Of a stretch of 37,837 nucleotides of DNA, positions 26,147-33,826 are shown one piece after another. The stretch comes from an uncultured Dialister sp. (lineage in GTDB: Bacteria > Bacillota > Negativicutes > Veillonellales > Dialisteraceae). The first letter of the stretch is position 1, and each line of letters begins with the position of its first letter. Location: NCBI GenBank assembly GCA_900314595.1, contig OMVW01000014.1:1-37837 (forward strand), written 5' to 3'. The translations under genes and the position numbers were made by a program. The notes under the pieces were generated by a model, which saw only the letters and a list, made by a program, of their open reading frames with translations, was not told where the DNA came from and searched no databases.

Positions 26147-26413
26147 TTACTCCTCGTCTAATAGTCCGTGTTCTGCCAGTCTCAGGGTGCCCTTTCTGTA
26201 TTCTTTCATTTTCTTTTCCAGGTATCTTATATTGCTGTCAGAGTAAAAGGGGTCTGCGGTGACTTCGAAGGGTATCCGTCTTTCCCTTGCCACGGTAATG
26301 GCAAAAATGGTAAATGCAGCGCTCATGGAGAGTCCCATATCTGAGCAGGCGGCTTCCATATTTTTCTTTACATCTGCATCCAGTTTGAAATTCACGTTCA
26401 CACTCTGTGCCAT
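26147..26413 (-). CDS. RelB/DinJ-family antitoxin, apparently orphan
   Basis: An 88-aa ribbon-helix-helix antitoxin of the RelB/DinJ type. The typical opening is present: VNVNFKLDADVKKNMEAACSDMGLSMSAAFTIFAITVARERRIPFEV, where a DNA-binding strand is followed by two helices. The acidic, flexible C-terminal tail that would wrap a toxin is also present. The ATG at 26413 (MAQSV) has AAAGGAGGAATTTTT in front and is better than the earlier in-frame start at 26464. No RelE, YafQ or other toxin gene lies downstream or upstream; both sides are repeats. It may be a solitary regulator or the remnant of a toxin-antitoxin pair. Confidence 0.85.
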   Translation of the reverse strand: MAQSVNVNFKLDADVKKNMEAACSDMGLSMSAAFTIFAITVARERRIPFEVTADPFYSDSNIRYLEKKMKEYRKGTLRLAEHGLLDEE

Positions 26414-26532
26414 AAAAATTCCTCCTTTTCTTTTGATTATAAGAGGAAATAAAGAAAAATACAATCGTTTTTATTTAATTTCTCTTTATGGTATAGAAAA
26501 TGACAGACGGTTGGTACGAAAGAACCTGCAAG

Positions 26533-26868
26533 TCATGATCCAGTGCTCTCCTGTTCGCGGCGAGCGGAGCGAGCCGCGGGGCTTTTCCCCGAGCGAAGCG
26601 AGGTTGGCTTGTTTTTTCGGCCCGCAAGGCCGGTAGACGGAAAATCCCCCCTTGCCAGGGGGGATGCCGCAGGCAGGGGGGAAGATTTATGGGTGAAGAG
26701 GCAAATGCGCTTTTCTACGTGTATGGGTGAATAAGCATCAATCATCCCATCCGTCAGCTTCGCTGACACCTTCCCTAGCCAGGGAAGGCTAAGCACCAGG
26801 CGGTTTCGCCGCCATTCCCATTCCCTGCCCTTTCAGGCCCTTCGGGCCAGCTTCCCCGAGGGGAAGCC
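26533..26868. repeat. Long mosaic repeat (partner at 28674-28998)
   Basis: About 335 bases nearly identical to 28674-28998. Successive hairpin modules are seen: GAGCGAAGCGAGG, CGGCCCGCAAGGCCGG, CCCCCCTTGCCAGGGGGGA with GCCGCAGGC, GTCAGCTTCGCTGAC, CTTCCCTAGCCAGGGAAGG, GGCGGTTTCGCCGCC, and GGCCCTTCGGGCC with CTTCCCCGAGGGGAAG. The partner lacks one hairpin arm (the CTTCGCTGACACCTTC part). The two copies are direct repeats flanking the Fic gene. Confidence 0.8.
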
Positions 26869-27180
26869 AACTCGCGTGCCGATTGTGTCTTTTGTCACGA
26901 GAATGGTTTGTCAATTAGCCTCATTTGTGCCTTGCAGCGTTTAACAACCTATCCGGCTGCTCTGCAGCCACCTTTCCATCCCAAGAAAGGTGGTGACCGG
27001 CAGCATGATTTCCGTTTTCTTCATTCTGGACTTGAAAGGATAGTGCAGAACATACATTAATCATCCCATCCGCCCCTGCGGGGCACCTTCCCTGGCCAGG
27101 GAAGGCTTTTCATCAGGCGTCTTTGGCCGCCGGGCGTGAACCTCGGAACCCGGAACTCCCATGGGAGCCCGATGAGTGTA
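26869..27180. repeat. Further palindromic modules upstream of the Fic gene end
   Basis: Contains the module CCGGCTGCTCTGCAGCC plus CCTTTCCATCCCAAGAAAGG (about 26953-26993), a two-hairpin module (CCCATCCGCCCCTGCGGGGC, CTTCCCTGGCCAGGGAAGG; about 27064-27107) and a CCATGG-plus-heptamer module (27137-27170). No gene is seen. Confidence 0.65.
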
Positions 27181-27206
27181 TTTCCAAAGTTTTCAGTCTT
27201 TAGGTT

Positions 27207-28130
27207 TTACCGGGACTCTGCAGTTTCTATCTGAAAGTAGTCCAGCAGTTTCCTGACTGTGTCCTGACCATCCCGGCAGGTATCCAGGAGGTATCCCGGT
27301 TCTCTGTCCCATTCATAGAGTCCCCGGTAGTAGTAGTCTTTTTTTCTGTCTTCTATGAGAAAGGGGACAATGGTATTTCCAAGGCATTCTTTCAGGGCGA
27401 TGAGCCGGCCTACCCGGCCGTTTCCGTCCTGGAAGGGATGGATCCTTTCGAAGTGGACGTGGAAGGCAATGATGTCTTCCAGGGTGATTTGCGGAATTTT
27501 CCGATAGTCGGAGAGAAGGCGCATCATTTCTTTATGTACGTCTTCCGGTGCTGCGGTTTCCCGGCCGCCTACCATATTTGGTCTTTTTTTATAGTCACCC
27601 ACGGCAAACCAGGGAAGTCTTGCGTCCTTCGTATCCTGTTTCAGGATAAGGTGAAGTTCTTTGATCATGGTTTCTGTCAGTTTTTCTTCTGCATGGTCAA
27701 TGACATAGTCAATGGCCCGGAAATGATGAACTGTTTCCAGAATATCATCCACGGAGAGGCTGCCATTTCCGTCAATAGTCGATGTTTCGAAAATCATACG
27801 GGTTTCTTTTTCCGTAAGCCTGCTGCCTTCCATATGGTTGGAGTTATAGGTCATACGCACCTGAAGTTCATGATAAAAGCCATTGGAAATATGATGCTCT
27901 CTTTCTTCCCGGAGTGCACGGAGGACGGGATTGTCCGAGACTTCGCGGCAAAGGGTTTCCACCGGGCAGGAGAGGACGATGCTCATCTTCCTGAGTACGG
28001 CGGAGGAAATTTTTTGTCCTTTTGAAATTTTAGCGAGGGTCCTTGAGGATATGCCTGCAGCTTTTCCCAAAGCGGTCATGGTCATCTCCCGACGGGCCAA
28101 TTCTTTCTTTAATCCATCGTAGCTGTACAT
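27207..28130 (-). CDS. Fic-family protein with N-terminal helix-turn-helix
   Basis: A 307-aa protein joining an XRE-type HTH (residues about 1-62, with MTALGKAAGISSRTLAKISKG as recognition region) to a Fic domain. The Fic core HPFQDGNGRVGR is complete at 230-241, with catalytic His230, so AMP transfer from ATP to a hydroxyl side chain is expected. An inhibitory helix motif, SNHMEG (97-102, Glu101), lies before the Fic core, marking it as self-inhibited (class II). The ATG at 28130 has GGAGG five bases upstream and is chosen over an in-frame TTG at 28142. The gene stands alone between two near-identical long repeats. The HTH suggests it regulates its own promoter. Its target cannot be read from sequence. 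Confidence 0.9.
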   Translation of the reverse strand: MYSYDGLKKELARREMTMTALGKAAGISSRTLAKISKGQKISSAVLRKMSIVLSCPVETLCREVSDNPVLRALREEREHHISNGFYHELQVRMTYNSNHMEGSRLTEKETRMIFETSTIDGNGSLSVDDILETVHHFRAIDYVIDHAEEKLTETMIKELHLILKQDTKDARLPWFAVGDYKKRPNMVGGRETAAPEDVHKEMMRLLSDYRKIPQITLEDIIAFHVHFERIHPFQDGNGRVGRLIALKECLGNTIVPFLIEDRKKDYYYRGLYEWDREPGYLLDTCRDGQDTVRKLLDYFQIETAESR

Positions 28131-28413
28131 AATAGCCTCCAAATCTTTACTTTTAAGTTTATTATCTCATATAAAAGTAAAGATTTCATCCGGAAAATTG
28201 GACTGATGAAAGTGCCGTTCCCCTCCGCTCCACGCGCGCGGCCGGGAATACACATTTTTTCTCGTACGGAGGTACACAAAGAGGTGCGGCCGGGAATACA
28301 GGGGCAAGTCGAAATGGCAGAGCCACCGCCTGCGTACAATCGATTTCAGCTCACTTGCGGGCCAAAGGCCTTATATAAAAAATGGCCGCTTTCAGATTTT
28401 GAAGCGGCCACCA

Positions 28414-28773
28414 CCCCGATTCCCGAGTCCCGACTCCCGGACAATGCAAAGTCATCGAAGACAACTGGTCTCTCAATGTTTCAAAGAATAGAGTTCAAAT
28501 ATAAAAAGGCGCGGCTTCCCAATTTGTGCCGCGCCACCTTCACGATAGCCACGATAGTCACGATAATCACGATGCATGTATTGTTTTTTAGCTGCACCGG
28601 CATGGGTGAATGACAGCCAGGCTTCTGATGAAAGCCTCGGAACCCGGAACTTCCATGGGAGAAACCATGCGAATCATGATCCAGTGCTCTCCTATTCGCT
28701 GCGAGCGGAGCGAGCCGATTGCTTTTCCCCGAGCGAAGCGAGGTTGGCTTGTTTTTTCGGCCCGAAGGGCCGG
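28414..28773. repeat. Long interspersed repeat, copy 3
   Basis: Near-identical to 25184-25546 in full length and order of modules, in the same orientation. Its last 100 bases overlap the start of the second long repeat family (28674-28998), so the two families share their junction module. Confidence 0.75.
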
Positions 28774-28998
28774 TAGACGGAAAAATCCCCCCTTGATAGG
28801 GGGGATGCCGCAGGCAGGGGGGAAGATTTATGGGTGAAGAGGCAAATGAGCTTTTCTACGTGTATGGGTGAGTAAGCATCAATCATCCCATCCGTCAGCT
28901 TGTCCTGGCCAGGGAAGGTTGAGCACCAGGCGGTTTCACCGCCATTCCCATTCCCTGCCCTTTCAGGCCCTTCGGGCCAGCTTCCCCGAGGGGAAGCC
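28674..28998. repeat. Long mosaic repeat (partner of 26533-26868)
   Basis: Same module order as 26533-26868 with few substitutions. It lacks part of one hairpin: here CCGTCAGCTTGTCCTGGCC replaces the full CTTCGCTGAC arm. The same deletion is found in the copy at 32196-32439, so those two copies are closer relatives. Confidence 0.8.
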
Positions 28999-29120
28999 TA
29001 TCCCATCCGCATGGCTTGCTGTAGAGGCACTCTCGAGGTTTGAGTCATTTCGACTTGTATGGGCTTTTCAAACTCGTCTGGGCAGAATCCCCATATATAT
29101 TTGTGCCGCATCAGCGGCAC

Positions 29121-29400
29121 ACCTTCCCGATAGCCCCGATATCCCCGGGAATCCCGATATTCCCGAAACAAAAGCCTTCGAAGACTAAAGTTTCCACAAA
29201 AAACACCTGTATCATTTCAGGATGTCCGCCCCTTTCCCCTGTTTTTTGGGCGGGCATATAAAAAATGGCGGGCTTCATAAATCTGATGCCCGCCACCTTC
29301 CCGATAGCCCCGATATCCCCGGGAATCCCGATATTCCCGAAACAAAAGTCATCGAAGGCTAAAGTTCCCATAAAAAAGCGCCTGTATCATTTCAAGATGC
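29121..29400. repeat. Tandem repeat, unit about 174 bases
   Basis: Two successive units start ACCTTCCCGATAGCCCCG at 29121 and 29295. Each contains GATATCCCCGGGAATCCCGATATTCCCG-type near-palindromic sequence, a TCGAAG segment, 'CCTGTATCATTTCA' and, between the units, an inverted GGGCGGGCAT / ATGCCCGCC hairpin. A second locus with the same two-unit arrangement is at 32694-32975. Confidence 0.75.
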
Positions 29401-29437
29401 CCGCCGCCCCGAAATTCCGGGGTCCTTATTTCCACCT

Positions 29438-30448
29438 TCACCTTTCATCTCCGTAGTTTCCTCTGCCGATGATGCTTTTTGTCTTTTGCACGGGATAGGG
29501 TGCATTGTCTATGGTATAGTACCCCACTTCGTCTACGTAGGCGATGGCGGTGGATCCGTCGTTTCCGACAGGGACTCTGACCATATCTCCTTTGACGATG
29601 GAATCGTCGCTGGTGATGTAGTTGTAGCGGCCTATGCTGTTTCCAAAGTGGACGGTGAGGTAGATGTACTGGCCTGCGGGGAGTTTTTTATGGTAGTGAC
29701 GGTCTTCGAGGAAGTAGGAGTGAATCCCCGGGAGGTCGGTCCGAAGGGCGCAGAGGAGGTGGGGGAAGTAGTCGCAGAAGCAGGTGCCCCAGGGGCAGTG
29801 GAGGGTCCTCATCTTTCCGTCGTGCCGGTGGATTTCGAAGGTGAGGTCGGCTGTCATGGTGGAGGGGTCCGCTTCTTTGAAGAGGTGGAAGTCTTCCTGT
29901 TCGAAGGGTGACCATCCTTCAAGGTAGCGGGCGTATTTCTTCCCCGGTTCCTGAAACATGTGCAGTTCTTTGCCATCTCTGCTTTCCGCGCTGTAGGCGA
30001 TGCTGTTTTCTTCCCGGGAGATGAGGATGACTTCGTTTCTGTCCACGCCTATCCCTTTGTAGTGGAAGCGGATGGTCAGTTCTTCTACCCGGTCCGCCGG
30101 GATGAGGCAGATTTCGGGAAATATTTTTTCAATCCAGGAAATAAAGGCGCTCCATCCTCTGGGGACGGCTCCGCTGCCGCGGCGGGTGATTTTTCCGCTG
30201 TCTTCTATTTCCAGTTTCCAGTCAAAGTCTTTTTCTTTGCCCCGGGTAAAGGGCGCCCAGTCGGAAATGCCGAGGGATGCCCAGGCGCCCAGGAGTTCAT
30301 CGGCCGTGGGGATTTCTTTCTCTTTGTCCAGGGTCCGGCCGTGTACGTCCATGATGATTTTCCTCTCTACCGGCCGGCCGCGGATGAGGGTGGCCGCAAG
30401 GACGGTATAGCCGGCCTTCGGACTGCCAAGGGTGAGACGCAGTTTCAT
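29438..30448 (-). CDS. Hypothetical protein (336 aa) in operon with a SIMPL-domain gene
   Basis: I do not recognise a named family for the whole protein. The sequence is soluble, with no signal peptide or membrane helix. The first two thirds are alpha/beta and aromatic-rich. There is a His/Cys-containing middle, 'CPWGTCFCDYFPHLLCALR' near residue 220-240, that could bind a metal or form an active site. The last about 60 residues (SIVKGDMVRVPVGNDGSTAIAYVDEVGYYT, then PVQKTKSIIG) look like a small beta-barrel tail seen in several Firmicute proteins. Its ATG overlaps the stop of the SIMPL gene by four bases, so the two are translationally coupled. Codon use is GC-rich, unlike the defence cassette, which suggests resident chromosomal genes. 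Confidence 0.75.
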   Translation of the reverse strand: MKLRLTLGSPKAGYTVLAATLIRGRPVERKIIMDVHGRTLDKEKEIPTADELLGAWASLGISDWAPFTRGKEKDFDWKLEIEDSGKITRRGSGAVPRGWSAFISWIEKIFPEICLIPADRVEELTIRFHYKGIGVDRNEVILISREENSIAYSAESRDGKELHMFQEPGKKYARYLEGWSPFEQEDFHLFKEADPSTMTADLTFEIHRHDGKMRTLHCPWGTCFCDYFPHLLCALRTDLPGIHSYFLEDRHYHKKLPAGQYIYLTVHFGNSIGRYNYITSDDSIVKGDMVRVPVGNDGSTAIAYVDEVGYYTIDNAPYPVQKTKSIIGRGNYGDER

Positions 30449-31095
30449 ATTTCCTCCTTCAGTTCCCAGGTGATGGTGACTGATTCTTCTCCTTCCACAT
30501 TTTCGGGGTGAACGTCCATGGAGGCGCTTCCTATTTCTTCTCTTGCGCCCATATAATTCATGCCGGGCGAGGAGAACTGGACTTCGTCCCAGGAGTAGTT
30601 GATGGAAATCATATTTCCCAGAGCCTGCCCTGCTGCTTTGGTGAGGACTTGCGCCTTATGAGCGGCATCCCGCACAGCTGCGGCCAGGAGTTCGTCCCGC
30701 AGACTTTCCTGATCCGCCACGTGGAAGGAAAGGGTGATGACAGGCTCTGCCATGGAGGAGGAGAGGCTGGAAAGGACGGCGGAGAAGAGTTCTTTCCGGA
30801 AGGGGAAGGAAATAGAAGCGCGCTGGCTGCATTCATAGCCGGTGAGCTCTTTTTCTCTCGTATCGTCATTATAGTGGTAACTGGGATTCACGGAGAAAAG
30901 AGAGGTCTTCAGGTCTTTCGCCGGAAGGCCCGCTTCTTCCACCGCTTCCTGCAGCATGGAGAGCTGCTGTCCGTTGATGAGGACTGCCTTTTCATAACTT
31001 TCATTGGACGCAGAAATCTTCATGTCCACTTCCACCATATCCGGCGCACGGGATACGCGCCCCACGCCTTTCACACAAATCGTCCGTCTGTCCAT
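30445..31095 (-). CDS. SIMPL (DUF541) domain protein
   Basis: A 216-aa protein filled by one SIMPL/DUF541 domain. It opens ICVKGVGRVSRAPDMVEVDMKISA, continues with the characteristic 'NPSYHYNDDTREKELTGYECSQRASISF' strand pair and ends in the 'AVRDAAHKAQVLTKAAG' helix. Known members are often secreted or periplasmic, but here no signal peptide is visible, so a cytoplasmic location is likely. The exact role of the family is unclear. An AAAGGAG ribosome site precedes the ATG and a promoter with an extended -10 lies at 31143-31151. It is the first gene of a two-gene operon with the 336-aa hypothetical. Confidence 0.88.
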   Translation of the reverse strand: MDRRTICVKGVGRVSRAPDMVEVDMKISASNESYEKAVLINGQQLSMLQEAVEEAGLPAKDLKTSLFSVNPSYHYNDDTREKELTGYECSQRASISFPFRKELFSAVLSSLSSSMAEPVITLSFHVADQESLRDELLAAAVRDAAHKAQVLTKAAGQALGNMISINYSWDEVQFSSPGMNYMGAREEIGSASMDVHPENVEGEESVTITWELKEEI

Positions 31096-31142
31096 AAGTA
31101 AGACTCCTTTCTGTTTCGAATCTATGACCTCTTTCTGGATGT

Positions 31143-31151
31143 ATTATAGCA
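31143..31151 (-). promoter_or_regulatory. Predicted extended -10 promoter of the SIMPL operon
   Basis: TGCTATAAT on the minus strand, a perfect -10 with TG extension, about 48 bases upstream of the start codon. The -35 region is weak. Confidence 0.6.
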
Positions 31152-31386
31152 GGCAGATAGGACAGCGCTTGTCACTCGGAATAGGGGAAATAAAAAAAAT
31201 TGATAGATTTCTCTGACCTGGATATGTAGTGCAGGAACGGTCATGGAAATTCCCGGAACTTCCATTATTACGTTACGCAGGGGTGGTTACTGTCCTTTGT
31301 CATTTTTCAATAGTACAGCCCCACCGCTTCGCGGCGAATGGAACCACTCGGAACTGGGAATTTCTATGGAAAATACAATTTTATCC

Positions 31387-31414
31387 TTTACCATTATGTG
31401 ATATAGCATATAAT
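31387..31414 (+). promoter_or_regulatory. Predicted promoter of the XRE gene
   Basis: TTTACC (31387-31392), a 16-base spacer and TATAAT (31409-31414), followed by AAAAGGAG and the ATG at 31436. The leader is therefore only about 15 bases. Confidence 0.6.
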
Positions 31415-31435
31415 AAGACAGGAAAAGGAGAAAAC

Positions 31436-31723
31436 ATGATGGAAAAATTGACTAACTATGAAAAATTCTTTCAGGAACAGATGAAAGATCCTGAAATAAA
31501 GAAGGAATATGACGCACTGGAACCGGAGTTCACCCTGATTCAGGCGATGATTGATGCCCGCCGGGAAACCGGCCTTACTCAGCAGGAGCTAGCAAAGCGT
31601 ACCGGAATTACCCAGGCGGATATCAGCAAAATTGAGAACGGAAATGCAAATCCCTCCCTGAAAACGCTGCAGCGTCTGGCCGCAGGGATGGGCCGAAAAC
31701 TGAAAATTGAATTTATCGCATAA
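31436..31723 (+). CDS. XRE-family HTH protein, HigA-like, apparently orphan
   Basis: A 95-aa DNA-binding protein. The C-terminal half is a canonical XRE HTH: IDARRETGLTQQELAKR, then TGITQADISKIENGNANPSLKTLQRLA. The N-terminal 35 residues form a charged helical arm typical of HigA/RelB-partner antitoxins. The ATG at 31436 has AAAGGAG seven bases upstream; a second ATG follows directly. It is the only well-supported plus-strand gene in the window and is followed at once by a terminator. No toxin gene (RelE or HigB type) is found on either side, so it is either a stand-alone regulator or the survivor of a broken toxin-antitoxin pair. Confidence 0.88.
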   Translation: MMEKLTNYEKFFQEQMKDPEIKKEYDALEPEFTLIQAMIDARRETGLTQQELAKRTGITQADISKIENGNANPSLKTLQRLAAGMGRKLKIEFIA

Positions 31724-31729
31724 TAAAAA

Positions 31730-31753
31730 CTCTATCCGAATCATCGGATAGAG
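31730..31753. terminator. Intrinsic terminator of the XRE gene
   Basis: Perfect 10-base stem CTCTATCCGA / TCGGATAGAG with a four-base loop, flanked by AAAAA on the left and CTTTTATTAT on the right. It works for the plus-strand gene ending at 31723 and possibly also the other way. Confidence 0.85.
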
Positions 31754-32195
31754 CTTTTATTATGCGATGATCAGCACCTCAAAACCTGCCCGAGGAACTC
31801 TCCTTCCCCGGAATTTTCCTGCTTTACTTTCCAGTCATTTTCGACTTGGATGGACAGTGCAGGAAGATTTTCCCCGGCGGGAGGGCCGCCGGATGGTCTG
31901 GCTCCCCCTGGGGGGAGCTGGCGCCGAAGGCGTCAGAGGGGGGAGGAATGGGACATAGCGAAAGAATCGATTGGCCCTCTCACCCCTTTGGGGAGCTCTC
32001 CCGGGGGAGAGCCTCCCGCTTACGGATTTTCTCATTTAGCCCAAGGACCTTTTGGCAATCAGCCTCATTTGTGCCTTGCAGCGATAGATGAACCAACCCG
32101 GCCGCTCCGCGGCCACCCTTCCAGCACTCGGAAGGGTGGTGCCCTGCAGCATGCTTACCGTTTTCCTCATTTTCGACATGGATGGACAGTGCAGA

Positions 32196-32439
32196 GCAAG
32201 CATCAATCATCCCATCCGTCAGCTTGTCCTGGCCAGGGAAGGTTTTTCATCAGCGGCCTTCGGCCGCAGTTCCATCCCTGCCCTTTCAGGCCCTTTGGGC
32301 CAGCTTCCCCGAGGGGAAGCCTATCCCATCCGCATGGCCTGCTGTAGAGGCACTCTCGAGGTTTGAGTCATTTCGACTTGTATGGGCTTTTCAAACTCGT
32401 CCGGGCAGAATCCCCATATATATTTGTGCCGCATCAGCG
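32196..32439. repeat. Repeat segment shared with 28874-29116
   Basis: About 240 bases nearly identical to 28874-29116, including GGCCAGGGAAGG, GGGCCAGCTTCCCCGAGG, 'TGCTGTAGAGGCACTCTCG', 'TTCGACTTGTATGGGC' and CCCATATATATTTGTGCCGC. The hairpin before the shared core differs: here it is GCGGCCTTCGGCCGC. Confidence 0.75.
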
Positions 32440-32693
32440 CTGCACCTTCCCGCACACCGCACCCCGAAATCTCGAATGTGACTACAGAGCGGCATGTCCC
32501 TTACAGGGCTGACTCCCGAATACCGTAACTGGCTCAGGTCATCTTATCTGACAAATGCCGCAAATAAACTCGCCTGTGCAAAGTCCCCGTATCTACTCGT
32601 GCCGGAGAGCGGCACACCTTCCCTTTTCCCTTTCCCCTGTTTCTCGGGCGGGTGGGCGGGAATAAAAATGCGGCGCCCACAAATTTGCGCCGC

Positions 32694-32975
32694 ACCTTCC
32701 CGATAGTCCCGATATCCCCGGGAATCCCGATATTCCCGAAACAAAAGTCATCGAAGGCTAAAGTTCCCATAAAAAAGCGCCTGTATCATTTCAAGATGCC
32801 CGCCCCTTTCCCCTGTTTTTTGGGCGGGCATATAAAAACTGGCGGGCTTCATAAATCTGATGCCCGCCACCTTCCCGATAGCCCCGATATCCCCGGGAAT
32901 CCCGATATTCCCGAAACAAAGGTCATCGAAGACTAAAGTTCTCATAAAAAAAGCCTGTATCATTTCACAATCCGA
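32694..32975. repeat. Second locus of the 174-base tandem repeat
   Basis: Units begin ACCTTCCCGATAG at 32694 and 32869 and have the same internal order as 29121-29400. The inverted GGGCGGGCAT / ATGCCCGCC hairpin again separates the units. A diverged fragment is at about 37657-37735. Confidence 0.75.
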
Positions 32976-33240
32976 TTAATCACACTCCTGTGAATATTGA
33001 ATAAGTGTACGTCTGTGAGGAGACGGTTTCATTCTCAGTCAGGGAGCTTTATTTTTACTTCATTCAGGTAAATATCCACCACTGGTGGACAGTTTTGACC
33101 GGCGGTTTTCTTTGAAATTCTTCTTTTTTCGCCATTTTTCGCGGTTCTTTCCCCACTTTACCTTTTTCTGACGGATCTGTTTCCGGATTTTTTCATGAAA
33201 TCTGTCCGCCTGTGAACATGTGATTTTCACAACTCACAGC

Positions 33241-33432
33241 TGTGGATAAGCAACAGGCAGCGGGAAGGGGCATGAAATAGGGGTTTTCTGACGGTTATAC
33301 CATCCTAAAGGATGGGTTATTCACAGTTATTCACAATTTTCTGTGTATATCTCCAGTGGACAGTGGATAAAGGGATGCGTATTTCCTGTATTTCTTCCGT
33401 TCTCATTGAGGTTATCAACAAGTTGTGAATAA
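33241..33432. other. DnaA-box cluster: candidate replication origin or DnaA-titration site
   Basis: Within 192 non-coding bases there are six DnaA-box-like nonamers. A perfect TTATCCACA is on the minus strand at 33241-33249. TTATTCACA occurs twice in direct order with a one-base gap (33317-33325, 33327-33335) and once inverted (33424-33432). One-mismatch boxes are at 33362-33370 and 33412-33420. AT-rich DNA follows (GTGAAAATTTTTGAAGATT, about 33448-33466), a possible unwinding element with GAA/GAT trio-like steps. dnaA and dnaN are not in the window. Candidate identities are oriC, part of a bipartite oriC, or a datA-like titration locus. Confidence 0.6.
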
Positions 33433-33742
33433 GTATGTGAATTTGTGGTGAAAATTTTTGAAGATTAAATAGTGTACACTTGTAAATGGAGTGGTAAGTG
33501 TGAAGTGATAAGTGAAAAGTGAAGGTGGTGCGCAAAAAATTTGTAAAGCGCACTGTTTTTTAATTGGGATGGTACTGGAGGTCCGATTTCTATAGTTTCG
33601 ACTTGTATGAGCTTTTCAACCCCGCCTGTGCATAGTCCCCATATATACTTGCGCTGCATCAGCAGCGCCACCTTCCCTTTCCCCTTATCCCTTTCCCCTG
33701 TCACTTCGCAACCGACGTCAAAAATTTTATTTCCCCGAAAGT

Positions 33743-33780
33743 AAAAAAGGCCGGCCACCTTACGGTGTCCGGTCTTTTGA
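33743..33780 (-). terminator. Intrinsic terminator of the amt gene
   Basis: On the minus strand ACCGGACACC and GGTGGCCGG form a GC-rich stem around GTAA, followed by CCTTTTTT. It lies about 47-84 bases after the amt stop codon. Confidence 0.8.
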
Positions 33781-33826
33781 ATTTGAGGAGGACGTTTTTT
33801 AATTCCTGTTTCCTCGTGGAAATCAG

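Larger units (their letters stand above)
28143..29437. repeat. Repeat-filled intergenic region, 1.3 kb
   Basis: Holds copy 3 of the long interspersed repeat (28414-28773), running directly into the partner copy 28674-28998 of the 26.5-kb repeat. This is followed by the segment shared with 32196-32439 and by the two-unit tandem at 29121-29400. An AT-rich stretch just upstream of the Fic gene (28143-28195) probably carries its promoter. No gene is supported. Confidence 0.75.
31764..32990. repeat. Repeat-filled intergenic region left of the DnaA-box cluster
   Basis: No gene is supported. Modules include CTCCCCCTGGGGGGAGCTGGCGCCGAAGGCG-type hairpins (31900-31945), GGGGAGCTCTCCCGGGGGAGAGC (31990-32012), the GCCGCTCCGCGGCC plus CCTTCCAGCACTCGGAAGG module (32100-32136), the segment 32196-32439 shared with 28874-29116, and the two-unit tandem 32694-32975. 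Confidence 0.7.

Noticed and set aside
29960..31101. Plus-strand open frames opposite the 336-aa hypothetical and the SIMPL gene
   Set aside because: Both are mirror frames of well-supported minus-strand genes with good ribosome sites and a coupled overlap; the plus frames have neither.
24955..32963. Many short frames in the intergenic repeats that share peptide fragments
   Set aside because: The shared peptides arise because the DNA repeats are shared; the frames lack ribosome sites and shift in frame between copies.
29121..32975. Possible CRISPR-like array from the repeated GATATCCCCGGG units
   Set aside because: Units are about 174 bases, only two per locus, and the intervening sequence is also repeated rather than unique; no cas genes.
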